The notes below the pieces were generated by a model. It did not search any database. It was not told where the DNA came from and saw only the letters and a list, made by a program, of their open reading frames with translations. From Nitrospinota bacterium (lineage in GTDB: Bacteria; Nitrospinota_A; UBA7883; JACRGQ01): a DNA stretch of 64,000 nt. Below are positions 51,905 through 60,818 of this stretch, in pieces. Position 1 is the first letter of the stretch. Each line of letters starts with the position of its first letter. The position numbers were made by a program, and so were the translations under genes. The stretch covers positions 25,564-89,563 of the forward strand of contig JACRGQ010000003.1 in the NCBI GenBank assembly GCA_016217735.1, given 5' to 3'.

Positions 51905-54900
51905 TTAGGGTTTGGCGGCGGCTTCGTTGGATGGGAGGCTTTCTCCCGATGCGGTTACCGCGGTAACGACGTAGTAATACCACGTGCCGGGGGTGAGGCC
52001 GGTATGAACGTGCGGAGAGGTAACGCCCGTTATCTTCGTGCTGTTGGCGGTGGTGGAGACGCCGGCTTTATTCGACCAATAAATGTTGTACGACGTTGCG
52101 CCGGCCACGGCATTCCAACTGAGGGATACCTGATTCGCGCCGGTGGCGGCGGTTACACCCGCCGGAACGGGGATGCTGGAAAGACTAAAAGCCTCCACCG
52201 TTGTTAATGAAAACCCTCCATCGTTAGCGGCAAGCCACGCCGCATCCAAAGCCGGATCCGGGTTGACCGTTGCGGTGCCGGTGAATTTACCGTCCCGGCT
52301 TCCCGCGATGGCGTAAATTACACCGTCCACTACGGAAGCGTCGAAGTCATCGCGTATGGTTGGCGCAGGGGTTTTTGTCGACCAAGTGTTTGTCACGGTA
52401 TCATACGCCTCCACCACTGTCGTGCAGCAGGGGATACGGGCGGGGTTGTCAAACGTATTAACGTCGCCGCCGATGGCGTAAATAACGCCGTTCACAACGG
52501 CAAAGCCAAAGTCGTCGCGCGCGGTCGGCATGGGGGCCAGCGCCGCACCGGCCGTCCCGATGGCCGTGGTGGCGGCGGTCACGGGCACCGTTGTCGACCA
52601 CGTATTTGTGGCCGGGTTGTAAATCTCCACCAACGAAAGCTCCGGCCATCCGCCCCATCCGCCTATGGCATAGATGAGGCCGTTCACCACGGAGACGGTC
52701 GATCCCCAGCGCGGGGTCGGCATTGCGGCTTTCGCCGTCCAAGTATTTGCCACGGGATCATACGCCTCCACCGTGCCGTAGTAGATGTTAACGCTGGTGC
52801 CGTAATAGACGTTGTAGGATGCCGCGCCCCCCGTTGGGGCTGTCCAGGTTAAGGTCACCTGCGTATCCCCCCCCGTTACGGCAACATTCGATGGCACGGA
52901 TGCGGCGGGGGTGGCCTGCGGCGTGGTCGAAACTTCGCTTGATGCCACAGTCTCGGCACCACCAACTACTGCCGTGACGATGAAGTAATACTTCGTCCCG
53001 TTGGCAAGGCCGGTCACGGTGGTCGAGGTGGTGCCTATCCCTGTCACCTTCGTAAGGCTGGAGGTCGTTACCCCCGGCTTGGTGCTGTAATAAACATTAT
53101 AAGAGGCCGCGCCCGTTACCGCCGTCCAACTGATAGTTACCTGTCCATTCCCCGCCGCGGTGCCTAGGTTGGCGGGTATCGCTCCAGCCGTGTAAGAAGC
53201 CTGTGGCGTGGCGGAAACTTCAAACGACGCGGCACCTTCCGTGCCGTTTACCGCCGTGACAATGAAGGAATAGTTCTTACCGTTGGTGAGGCCGGTGATT
53301 GTGGTGCTGACCGGCGGACCCGCAACTATTGTCGCGCCCGTGATCTTTGTCGTGTAGTCCAGCGTGGTTATGCCCCCCGGAACCCGCACCGCGCCGCCGA
53401 CGGCATAAATCAGGCCGTCCACCACGGCCACGTCAAATCCCCAACGCCCGGTTGGGATGGGTGCCAATGTCGTACCGGTTCCCGGCACTGTTGAAGACCA
53501 AGTATTCGTCGCTGGATTGTATACGGCGATAGGATAGATCGGGCCTTGGCCGTTGACCAGACTGGTGCCGCCGATGAGATAAATTAAGCCGTTTACCGCC
53601 GCAGCGGCCGGGCCATACCGGTAGGCCGGGGGGCCGTAAACGCTTCCCGACCACGGCGGCGTGATGGAAATCGTCGACCACGCCGGCATGGCGGCTTTTG
53701 TCGTCCAGCTATTCGCCGCCGGGTCGTAAGCCTCCATCGAATCAAGAATGCCGACGCCGGCCGGAGCGCCCCCCATAACGTAAATGATGCCGTTCAAGAC
53801 GGCGTTGGCCGCGTTATCGCGCTGATTCACCATTGAGGCTTTCGTCGTCCAAGAGCCGGGTGGATTCTGTGGCGTGGCGTTAACCTCGCCGGATACCGCG
53901 CTCTCGCCGCCGGCGTTCACCGCCGTCACCACAAAGTAATACGCCGTCCCATTCGTCAGACCGGTGATCACGCAACTGGAGGTGGCGGTGGTCACTTTCG
54001 TTCCGTTGGCGGTGGTCACACCGGCGGCCGTCCGGTAGTAGACGTTATAAGAAGCCGCTCCGGCTATGGCAGTCCAACCCAAAACCACTTGAGCGTTGCC
54101 CGCTGTTATGCCAATTCCCGACGGCACGCCGGGAATGGGAACCTGCGGCGTAGCGCCCACCTCGGCGGATACCGCGCTCTCGCCGCCGGCGTTCACCGCC
54201 GTCACCACGAAGTAATACGCCGTCCCGTTCGTCAGGCCGGTTATCGCGCCGCCGGAAGCGGCGTTGGCCACTTTCGTTCCGTTGGCGGTGGTCACATTGG
54301 CGGCCGTCCGGTAGTAGACGTTGTAAGAAGCCGCTCCGGCTACGGCCGTCCATGTAATGATCACCTGACCATTGCCGGCCGCAACCCCTATCCCCGCGGG
54401 CGGAGAGGGTGCGGAGGGAACGGCGGTGGTGGAAACGGCCGCCGATATCGCGGTCACCGCGGACGAAACCGCCGTGTCGGCCGCGCCGATGGAGGCCGTG
54501 CCGGAAGCGGCGTCGTAATAGGCCGCGATATTCGCCGCCAGCGTGTTTGCCACCGACGCTATGTTCGGGTTTGCCGTTATCTGCGTTACCACCGCGCCCA
54601 CGTTGACCGAGGAGAATGCCGCCGCGGCATTCACGCCGGGGTCGCCGACATTCGCCACGCCCAGCACTTGCGCCAGCACCATCACTTCCGCCGTGGTCGT
54701 TGGCGTTACGTTCACCGACGCGTTCGCCGATACGTCCGGCACAAACGCCTTGAGGACAAGGTTGCCGCTCTGGACGCGAATGATATAGTTGCCGCCCGGC
54801 GCGACCGAAACGGCATACGTGCCATCGGCATTTACCGTGCCGGCGCCAATCACCGCGCCGGAGGCGTCGATCACCTGCAACGTGGCGCCCGCCCAAGCAA

Positions 54901-55117
54901 TACCCGAAAGTGCGCGGCCGGCCGCCGAAACGTTAATGGACGGTTTTGCCGTCACAACAGATGAAAGTGTGCCGGTGATCGTTACCTTTGCCGATGGACC
55001 GGTGGAGGTTGTACCGCCGCCGCCACCGCCGCAGGATGCAAGAAAAACGGAAAAAATAAGCGGAAAAATAACAGGCTTCACAAAATAACGGCGAAAAGCC
55101 GGGGATGAAACAATCAT
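51905..55117 (-). CDS. Large secreted lipoprotein with FN3 and Kelch modules
   Basis: The 1070-residue protein has a lipoprotein signal ending FLASC with C29, then a glycine run, a carboxypeptidase-regulatory-like domain (about 45-125) and an Ala-rich spacer. Modules follow in order: two full FN3 domains, Kelch blades (IYVMGGAPAG, AYDPAANSWTTKAAMP, IYLIGGTS), a block of FN3 sequence, more Kelch blades (IYAIGGWGGW, YNPATNTWSTTVP, IYAIGGD) and a final FN3. The first two FN3 repeats are nearly identical over a 276-base period (53891 and 54167). Start: the ATG at 55117; a TTG at 55126 is in frame. It is probably displayed outside the cell as a binding or adhesion protein. The ligand is unknown. 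Confidence 0.8.
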   Translation of the reverse strand: MIVSSPAFRRYFVKPVIFPLIFSVFLASCGGGGGGTTSTGPSAKVTITGTLSSVVTAKPSINVSAAGRALSGIAWAGATLQVIDASGAVIGAGTVNADGTYAVSVAPGGNYIIRVQSGNLVLKAFVPDVSANASVNVTPTTTAEVMVLAQVLGVANVGDPGVNAAAAFSSVNVGAVVTQITANPNIASVANTLAANIAAYYDAASGTASIGAADTAVSSAVTAISAAVSTTAVPSAPSPPAGIGVAAGNGQVIITWTAVAGAASYNVYYRTAANVTTANGTKVANAASGGAITGLTNGTAYYFVVTAVNAGGESAVSAEVGATPQVPIPGVPSGIGITAGNAQVVLGWTAIAGAASYNVYYRTAAGVTTANGTKVTTATSSCVITGLTNGTAYYFVVTAVNAGGESAVSGEVNATPQNPPGSWTTKASMVNQRDNAANAVLNGIIYVMGGAPAGVGILDSMEAYDPAANSWTTKAAMPAWSTISITPPWSGSVYGPPAYRYGPAAAAVNGLIYLIGGTSLVNGQGPIYPIAVYNPATNTWSSTVPGTGTTLAPIPTGRWGFDVAVVDGLIYAVGGAVRVPGGITTLDYTTKITGATIVAGPPVSTTITGLTNGKNYSFIVTAVNGTEGAASFEVSATPQASYTAGAIPANLGTAAGNGQVTISWTAVTGAASYNVYYSTKPGVTTSSLTKVTGIGTTSTTVTGLANGTKYYFIVTAVVGGAETVASSEVSTTPQATPAASVPSNVAVTGGDTQVTLTWTAPTGGAASYNVYYGTSVNIYYGTVEAYDPVANTWTAKAAMPTPRWGSTVSVVNGLIYAIGGWGGWPELSLVEIYNPATNTWSTTVPVTAATTAIGTAGAALAPMPTARDDFGFAVVNGVIYAIGGDVNTFDNPARIPCCTTVVEAYDTVTNTWSTKTPAPTIRDDFDASVVDGVIYAIAGSRDGKFTGTATVNPDPALDAAWLAANDGGFSLTTVEAFSLSSIPVPAGVTAATGANQVSLSWNAVAGATSYNIYWSNKAGVSTTANSTKITGVTSPHVHTGLTPGTWYYYVVTAVTASGESLPSNEAAAKP
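52785..53372 (-). repeat. FN3 block inserted out of register inside a Kelch blade
   Basis: A segment of about two FN3 lengths starts in the middle of one FN3 (TTLDYTTKITGATI) and ends in the middle of another (SYNVYYGTSVNI). On either side is Kelch sequence (IYAVGGAVRVPGG before, YYGTVEAYDPVANTW after) that would join into one normal blade if the block were removed. YYGT occurs on both sides of the second junction. Confidence 0.6.
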
Positions 55118-55225
55118 CAATGTCAAAACCTCTTTTTACCTTGCTCCCCGCAGTTCATTTCCCCCTCCCGCGCGCCCAAAGCACGCAAATAACTATACTC
55201 TCACCACCGGTAATACGACAATACC

Positions 55226-55252
55226 CCTCAAAGACCTCAAAGGCCTCAAAGA
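55226..55252. repeat. Three tandem copies of a 9-base unit (CCTCAAAGA)
   Basis: CCTCAAAGA, CCTCAAAGG and CCTCAAAGA follow one another directly before the left arm of the inverted-repeat element. Confidence 0.7.
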
Positions 55253-55254
55253 CC

Positions 55255-55406
55255 GGTAGTGGGTCAGTTTGAATTATCCCGTTTTTTTCCTCCCCTTGCA
55301 TTGCAAGGGGAGGTGCAAGAGGGGTTAAAAACCTCCCCTGTATCCCCTCCTTGCAAAGGAGGGGACTACTCTGTTACCAAAGTTAATTTCAAACTGACCC
55401 ACTACC
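55255..55406. mobile_element. MITE-like 152-bp element with 19-bp perfect terminal inverted repeats
   Basis: GGTAGTGGGTCAGTTTGAA (55255-55273) is the exact reverse complement of 55388-55406. Between them are CCTCCCCTTGC/GCAAGGGGAGG (about 55289-55313) and CCCCTCC/GGAGGGG hairpins (about 55344-55364). No open frame lies inside, so it could only move with a transposase from elsewhere. No clear target duplication is seen at the borders. The rest of the gap (55407-55713) is GC-rich, with a CGGCGGG-CTTT-CCCGCCG hairpin followed by TTTT at 55498-55519 and no supported gene. Confidence 0.55.
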
Positions 55407-55713
55407 CAAAGGCCGCTTTTGCGCGGCATCCGCTTTGAGGGCATGTTCCATGCCCGCCGACGCTTGCCCCGCGCGGGCTTTGGCGAAACCGGGATAGCGG
55501 CGGGCTTTCCCGCCGTTTTCCCCAAACTTCCTCCGGTATGCCAGGGGGCCGCCGTACGCCCCCTCCCCCGGCCGCGGATTTTGGGCCGACGAAATCTCTT
55601 GAAAAACGTCCCCGGTTTCAATATCGTTGGGGTAGGGGAAGGGCGCGGATTCATTCTCCACGGCGACATTGGGGGATGCATGAAGGTTATTTTGACATGG
55701 AGAACAAATTTCG

Positions 55714-56439
55714 ATGATTAACCAGAAAACTAAAGAGCCGGCTTTTAACGTTGACGCATACCATTCATGGCTGGAAGACCGCGCGAAAGCCGCGTCGGCG
55801 CTGAAGGTTTCCCACTTCATCACCCTCTCCCGCGAATACGGGTGCGATGCGTTCCCCACCGCCGGGAAGCTGCAGGAACTGATCAACGCCAGACACCCCG
55901 GCAACAAGTGGCTGGTCTTCAGCAACCAGATGATCCAAAAACTGGCCCAGGATGAAAAACTCGGCGCCGACCTCATCAGCCAGGTCAGCGAAAAGCGTTA
56001 CTCCTTCATGAACTGGTTCATCGACGGGCTGGTGCCGGACTACCTTCAATCGGTGCAATCGCAGGTGTTCGAACGGATGCGAACCCTCCTGCTGAACCTC
56101 GCGGAAAAGGGAAACGTCATCATCGTCGGCGCCGGCTCACAAATCATCACCGGTGAACTCGACCCCTCCAAGTTCGCCGGCACGCATGTGCGGATATACG
56201 CATCCTATCCGTGGCGCCTCAAATCCGCCATGGAGAAGTTCCACCTGGGGCGCGCGGAGGCGGAAGACCATCTCAAGATGAAGCAGGACGCGCGGAACAA
56301 GTTCGTGGAGGATTTCACGGGGAAATCCGCCGCCGACCCGCTGCTCTACCACATGATGCTCAACAACGATAAAAACACGCCGGACATGATGGCCGCGGCC
56401 ATGTTCCACTACTGCGAAAGCAGGGGGTTCTTCAAGTAA
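55714..56439 (+). CDS. Cytidylate-kinase-like family protein
   Basis: The 241-residue protein resembles the cytidylate-kinase-like family (Pfam PF13189). HFITLSREYGCDAFPTAGKL replaces the usual P-loop GxxGxGKS, LVFSNQMIQKLAQDEKL follows, and GNVIIVGAGSQIIT, VRIYASYPWRLKSAMEKF (lid) and DNKNTPDMMAAAM-like ending are present. The weak P-loop means catalytic activity is uncertain. It ends 12 bases before the ATPase G/H gene and is probably cotranscribed with the V/A-ATPase operon. GGAG lies 11 bases before the ATG. Confidence 0.7.
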   Translation: MINQKTKEPAFNVDAYHSWLEDRAKAASALKVSHFITLSREYGCDAFPTAGKLQELINARHPGNKWLVFSNQMIQKLAQDEKLGADLISQVSEKRYSFMNWFIDGLVPDYLQSVQSQVFERMRTLLLNLAEKGNVIIVGAGSQIITGELDPSKFAGTHVRIYASYPWRLKSAMEKFHLGRAEAEDHLKMKQDARNKFVEDFTGKSAADPLLYHMMLNNDKNTPDMMAAAMFHYCESRGFFK

Positions 56440-56451
56440 GGACGCGGCTCC

Positions 56452-56754
56452 ATGGATCTGCCCGAAGGTAAACTGGCGTTAAGGGAAATTAAAACCCTTG
56501 AGGATGGCATGGAGCGCCGGCTCAAAGAGATACGGCGGCGGGCGGAAGAAACCGTCGACCGCGCGCGCGCCGAGGCCGGCGAACGGATACGGCTGAAAGA
56601 GGGCGAATTGGCGCAACTGCGTTGCCGTCTTGATGTCCGGGCGCGCCGCGCGGAAGAGCCGGAAACGCCGCGGCCCGCCGGGGATTTCGCGCCGGACAAA
56701 GCGGTCGTCGCCGGACTGGCGCGGGAGATTTTTAACGTCATTACCGGCCGCTAA
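56452..56754 (+). CDS. V/A-type ATPase peripheral-stalk subunit G/H-like
   Basis: A 100-residue coiled-coil protein (GMERRLKEIRRRAEETVDRA, EAGERIRLKEGELAQLRCRL) typical of AhaH/NtpF-like stalk subunits that pair with subunit E. The C-terminal ALAREIFNVITGR-type segment probably binds the rotor-stator top. Identity depends on position as first gene of the ATPase cluster and on the coiled-coil pattern. Confidence 0.65.
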   Translation: MDLPEGKLALREIKTLEDGMERRLKEIRRRAEETVDRARAEAGERIRLKEGELAQLRCRLDVRARRAEEPETPRPAGDFAPDKAVVAGLAREIFNVITGR

Positions 56755-56769
56755 CAGCGGGAGGAGCGC

Positions 56770-58668
56770 ATGATCGTTCCGATGGAACGCCTGCTGGTCG
56801 CCGGCTCCAATACGCTTGTCGAGCCGGCGCTCAAGCTCCTGCACAGGGCGGGAACCCTCCACGTCACCAACTCCCGCGAAGACCCCTTTCTGGCCGCCAG
56901 CGGGCTGGCCACCGGCATGCTGGGCCGCGGGGACGAAGAACGCCTGGGGCGGGGCGAATCGCTCCTGTTCGAGGTGAAATCGGCGCTCGCCATGCTGGCC
57001 CACGCCCATCCCGCCCACCGCGAACTCATCGCCTTCGAGCCGGGAAGCGAAGACTGGCTTTCCGGCGGTTTCCACGCCCGCGCCACCGTCATCTGCAACG
57101 GCATCTTCGACGCCGCCGCGCGCAAGCGCCGCCTTGAAGACGAGCTGGGACAACTGCGCATCTACCGCCGGATGTTCGAGGAGTTCAAGCCGCTGGTGGA
57201 GACCGCCGCCGCCATGCGGGGGGTGGAGATATCCGGCTTTATCCTGCGCGAGGCGGCGGCTGAGGCCGAAGCGGCGCTGGACAAGGCGTTGACCGCCGTT
57301 ACCGGCGGCGGCCACGCCGTCTTCCGCGGCGCCACCGAAGAAGGATATACCGCGCTGCTGCTGGTCTACCCCGCCGCGCTGCGGGTCCGCGCGCAAAACG
57401 AGGTCTTCGCCCGCCTGGCCGGACGCATCCACACGATAAGCGTCCCGCCCGAATACGAGCGGGCCACATTCGCCGATACGCTCACCGCCCTCTTCGAGCG
57501 CGAGACGCGGGCCGAAGCCGGCGTGGAGCAGGCGGCGCTGGAACTGCGCGAATACGCCGTGCGTTACTCCGCCCTTCTCAAAACCGCCGAAAAGGGGCTG
57601 GACTGGGCGGTGAAACGGCTGCGGGTGCGCAGCTTCCTGGCCCGCTCGGAACGCACCTTCTGGATATCCGGCTGGATCCCGCGCGAGGCGCGCGAAGGGC
57701 TTGAAAACGAAATGCGGGAAACATTCGGCGGCGGCGTGCTGGTGATGGCCGCCGATCCGCACCCGGACGAATACCCCGACGTGCCGGTGCTGCTGCGCAA
57801 CGGACGCTGGGCGAAACCGTTCGAGCGGCTGCTCCGGTTCTTCCCCCCGCCGGTTTACGGCAGCGTGGACCCGACGGTGATGATGATGTTCTTCTTCCCG
57901 CTTTTCTTCGGCCTCATCCTGGGGGATGTCGGCTATGCGCTCATCATGTTCGGCATGGCGCTCTTTTTCCGGATGCGCCGCGCCGGCGTGCCGCTCTGGA
58001 ACGACGTCACCGCGCTCATCGCCTTCTGCGGCATCGGCGCGTTTTCCTTCGGCGTTCTTTACGGCGAGTTCTTCGGCAAGCTGTGGGGCGGCATCGGGCT
58101 GCCCCCGCCGTTTTTTGACCGCAAGCGCGATATCATCGCCACCGAAATAGCCGTGCTGGCGCTCGGCGGCCTGCACCTCACCGTCGGCAACCTCGTCGGC
58201 GGCGCGATGCTCGCCCTGAAACGCCGCTGGCGGCACGCGGCGCTGAACTTCCTCGACGCGGCAACCATTTGGGCCGCCGCATATGTGGCTTTCCTGGCCA
58301 TCACAAAAAAACCGCTGGCGTGGGAACACGCGGGACTCATCGCCGCGCCGCCGCTGCTGAAGGTGGCGGCCGGGGGGATGAAAGAACTTTTGGAGATACC
58401 GAAGCTCGTCTCGAACATCCTTTCCTATTCACGCCTGATGGCGCTGGGGCTGGCCTCCGTCATGCTGGCCGACGTGGCGGACGATTTTTACACCATGTCC
58501 GGCGGGGTGCTCTGGGGCATTGTGGCCGCCGTGGCGCTGCATCTGGTGAATTTCGCGCTGGGGCTTTTAAGCCCGGCCATCCAGTCGCTCCGGCTCCACT
58601 ATGTGGAGTTTTTCAATCAATTCTATAAAATGGGAAACCGGCGGTATGAGCCGTTCCGCACAATGTAA
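56770..58668 (+). CDS. ntpI: V/A-type ATPase subunit I (a subunit)
   Basis: The 632-residue membrane subunit carries the ion path beside the c-ring. Its cytoplasmic N-terminal half is helical (MIVPMERLLVAGSNTLVEPA) and the C-terminal half has seven to eight membrane helices, with SVDPTVMMMFFFPLFFGLIL, FFGLILGDVGYALIMFG and LSYSRLMALGLASVMLADVA, the last holding the essential arginine of the ion channel. GGGAGGAGCGC directly precedes the ATG. This is the usual size for bacterial NtpI. Confidence 0.92.
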   Translation: MIVPMERLLVAGSNTLVEPALKLLHRAGTLHVTNSREDPFLAASGLATGMLGRGDEERLGRGESLLFEVKSALAMLAHAHPAHRELIAFEPGSEDWLSGGFHARATVICNGIFDAAARKRRLEDELGQLRIYRRMFEEFKPLVETAAAMRGVEISGFILREAAAEAEAALDKALTAVTGGGHAVFRGATEEGYTALLLVYPAALRVRAQNEVFARLAGRIHTISVPPEYERATFADTLTALFERETRAEAGVEQAALELREYAVRYSALLKTAEKGLDWAVKRLRVRSFLARSERTFWISGWIPREAREGLENEMRETFGGGVLVMAADPHPDEYPDVPVLLRNGRWAKPFERLLRFFPPPVYGSVDPTVMMMFFFPLFFGLILGDVGYALIMFGMALFFRMRRAGVPLWNDVTALIAFCGIGAFSFGVLYGEFFGKLWGGIGLPPPFFDRKRDIIATEIAVLALGGLHLTVGNLVGGAMLALKRRWRHAALNFLDAATIWAAAYVAFLAITKKPLAWEHAGLIAAPPLLKVAAGGMKELLEIPKLVSNILSYSRLMALGLASVMLADVADDFYTMSGGVLWGIVAAVALHLVNFALGLLSPAIQSLRLHYVEFFNQFYKMGNRRYEPFRTM

Positions 58669-58686
58669 ATTTGGTGGAGGTATGCA

Positions 58687-58902
58687 ATGACCGAAATATG
58701 TTTCAAGTATCTGGGGGCATCCGTTGCCGTGGGGCTGGGGGCGCTGGCCACCGCCTACGTGCAGGGGAAAATCGGCGCGGCGGCGGTGGGGGCGCTCATC
58801 GAGCGCAAAGAGCTGACCGGCCTGATGATCCTCCTTCTCGCCATTCCCGAAACGATGGTGATCCTCGGCTTCGTGATCGCCATCATGATTCTCCTTAGCT
58901 GA
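58687..58902 (+). CDS. ntpK: V/A-type ATPase subunit K (proteolipid c subunit)
   Basis: A 71-residue hairpin protein with two membrane helices. The ion-binding glutamate is E55 in LAIPETMVILGF and the first helix has Q26 in AYVQGKIG. A single-hairpin c subunit with one carboxylate per hairpin allows high ion-to-ATP ratios, as in ATP synthases, unlike the fused four-helix K of Enterococcus. The Q plus E-T pattern is that of sodium-binding rings, so Na+ coupling is possible. Its stop overlaps the next start by one base. Confidence 0.9.
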   Translation: MTEICFKYLGASVAVGLGALATAYVQGKIGAAAVGALIERKELTGLMILLLAIPETMVILGFVIAIMILLS

Positions 58903-59489
58903 TGGGAATTGAAGAGCTGGCCGCCGCGCTCAAAAGCGAAGCGGCCAAGGAAGAAGCGGCCCTGCTGGCCGGGGCCGAAAGCCGCGCGGCGGAGATTCGC
59001 GCCGAAACGGACGGACATCTCGCGGCCCTCGGCGAAGAGGCCGGCCGCATCGAAGCCAAATGCCGCGCGATGGAAGAAGCGCTGCGGAGCGGCGCGGAAA
59101 AAACCGCGGCGCGCAAGCGGCTCGCCGCGGCCGAACAGGCTTACGCGGCCGCCGTGCGGGAGGAATGCCGCGCCCTCTTCCGCGAATTTATGCTGACCCC
59201 CGCCTACGCCGATTTTGCCGCGGCCCAATACCGGATTGCCGCCGCCGAACTGGGGGGGGTGGAACGGGTGGCGGCCGACGCGCGCACCGCGGAGGCGCTC
59301 AAGGACGCTTTGGAAAACGGCGCGGCGCTCGAAACCGATGCCGCCATCGTGGACGGTTTCGCCGCCTACGGCCCCGGCGGACGGGCGGCGGTCAAATCCA
59401 CCTTTGACACCCGCTTTGAAAAGGCTTGGCGGAACGGCGGTCCCGCATACGGCCGCGCCATAGCCGAGGCGGTGAAACATGGGATTTGA
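58902..59489 (+). CDS. ntpE: V/A-type ATPase subunit E
   Basis: The 195-residue peripheral-stalk subunit has a long N-terminal Ala/Glu coiled coil (LAAALKSEAAKEEAALLAGA, EEAGRIEAKCRAMEEALRSG) and a globular C-terminus (AAIVDGFAAYGPGGRAAVKST) with the GG-x-V pattern of the family. Sequence conservation is low, but the position between K and C and the layout are decisive. The last 11 bases overlap the C gene. Confidence 0.82.
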   Translation: MGIEELAAALKSEAAKEEAALLAGAESRAAEIRAETDGHLAALGEEAGRIEAKCRAMEEALRSGAEKTAARKRLAAAEQAYAAAVREECRALFREFMLTPAYADFAAAQYRIAAAELGGVERVAADARTAEALKDALENGAALETDAAIVDGFAAYGPGGRAAVKSTFDTRFEKAWRNGGPAYGRAIAEAVKHGI

Positions 59490-60483
59490 ATACGTCGCCA
59501 CCCGCCTGCGCGGCCTGCACAGCCGCTTCGTGCCGGATGCCGAAATCGAATCGGTCGCCGCCGGACGGGACATCTCCTCCATCATGCTGGTGCTGGAAGA
59601 ATCGGTCTTTGCGGACGAAGCGGATCGCCTCAAAAGCCGCGGCCGCGGCATCACCGTTGCCGCCGCGCTGCGCGCCGTGGAAGAGGGACGGCTGACGGTC
59701 ATCGAAAGGGCGGCGGCGCTGCTGCGCCAATGGAACCCCGAAGCCTGCGGCTTCATTTTCGCCCGGATGGAGATGGAGCAGATCAAAGACGCGCTCCGCT
59801 GCATCCGGACGGGGGAGCCGGTCTACGACAAGCGGATACGCTTCCTCCCGCTTGCCGACGGCGCGCAATGGATCGCGCGTTTCGGCGAGATTCATACCGT
59901 GGCGCAATTCAAGGCGGCGCTCGCCCGCGCGGGACACCCCTTCGCCGGCGCGGTGGACGAAAAACTGGAACCCGCGATGGCGGAAATGAACATGGAACGC
60001 TTCTACTTCAACGCATGGCTCAAACACAACCATGCATCCGCCGCGCAATGCGGCAGCTATTTTTCCGACTGGAACGACATCATAAACCTCCACACCGGCG
60101 CGCTCATCCGCGGCCGTGTGCCGGACGGCGGCCCGCGGCGGTACTTCGTGGACGGGCCGGGCCGCCTCCGCTTTTCCCAATTCGCCCGGATGACGGCGAT
60201 GAGCGAGGCGGAGTACCGCGGCGAGGCGGCGCGTCTGCTGGGGCTGCCGTTGCGCCACCGCGAGGGGCTGGCGGATTTCGCGCAAGGGCTGCGGCGGGCC
60301 TGCCTGCGCAAATGGAAGCTGGGGGCCATCGCCCGCCCCACCGGCCTGTATGAGATACTCGTCTTTTTCGAAGAACTTGACGTGATGACCATGAGCCTTA
60401 AACTCGCCATCGGGCTTTCCGAAATGGCCCGCGCGCAGGCGGCCGAAGCGGCGGGGTATCTGGTGCGGAGGCAGTTGGCATGA
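59479..60483 (+). CDS. ntpC: V/A-type ATPase subunit C (d subunit)
   Basis: The 334-residue protein is the all-helical funnel that joins the central shaft to the c-ring. Family-like segments include FEYVATRLRGLHSRFVPDAE, NAWLKHNHASAAQCGSYFSD and TYDEAKTA-region equivalents, with ARPTGLYEILVFFEELDVMT near the end. GFEYVATRLRG is the typical start. The stop overlaps the F gene start (ATGA). Confidence 0.82.
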   Translation: MGFEYVATRLRGLHSRFVPDAEIESVAAGRDISSIMLVLEESVFADEADRLKSRGRGITVAAALRAVEEGRLTVIERAAALLRQWNPEACGFIFARMEMEQIKDALRCIRTGEPVYDKRIRFLPLADGAQWIARFGEIHTVAQFKAALARAGHPFAGAVDEKLEPAMAEMNMERFYFNAWLKHNHASAAQCGSYFSDWNDIINLHTGALIRGRVPDGGPRRYFVDGPGRLRFSQFARMTAMSEAEYRGEAARLLGLPLRHREGLADFAQGLRRACLRKWKLGAIARPTGLYEILVFFEELDVMTMSLKLAIGLSEMARAQAAEAAGYLVRRQLA

Positions 60484-60818
60484 ATAAGCCGATGAAGCTG
60501 CTGGTGGTCGCCCCGTGGGGACACGATCTCGGCTTTCGGCTGGGGGGGGCGCACGTTGCCATAGCGGCGGACCGCGAAGCGCTCAACAAAACGCTGGCGC
60601 GCGCGCTGGCCGAAAAAGAAACCGGCGTGGTGGCGCTGCCGGAACAGATGCGGGAATGGATCGCCGAACCGCTTCGCAAGACGCTGGCCGCCGCCGCATT
60701 TCCCCTGACGGTCTTTTACCGTTTTCCCGGCGAATGGGCCGGCGCTGAAGAACCGGCCGACGAAGCGGCGGAAATCATACAGCGCGCCATCGGCTACCAC
60801 CTGAAGATAAAACTATGA
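60480..60818 (+). CDS. ntpF: V/A-type ATPase subunit F
   Basis: The 112-residue protein has the Rossmann-like fold of the central-stalk F subunit: MKLLVVAPWGHDLGFRLGGA, then EKETGVVALPEQMREWI and a C-terminal helix [11 protein letters not shown]. It regulates rotation with D. The name letter follows the archaeal/bacterial A/V nomenclature (equivalent to NtpG in Enterococcus). Overlap of four bases with both neighbours shows tight coupling. Confidence 0.8.
   Translation: MNKPMKLLVVAPWGHDLGFRLGGAHVAIAADREALNKTLARALAEKETGVVALPEQMREWIAEPLRKTLAAAAFPLTVFYRFPGEWAGAEEPADEAAEIIQRAIGYHLKIKL

Noticed and set aside
55407..55713. Minus-strand frame in the gap before the cytidylate-kinase-like gene
   Set aside because: Composition is driven by GC palindromes, and there is no ribosome site or known domain.
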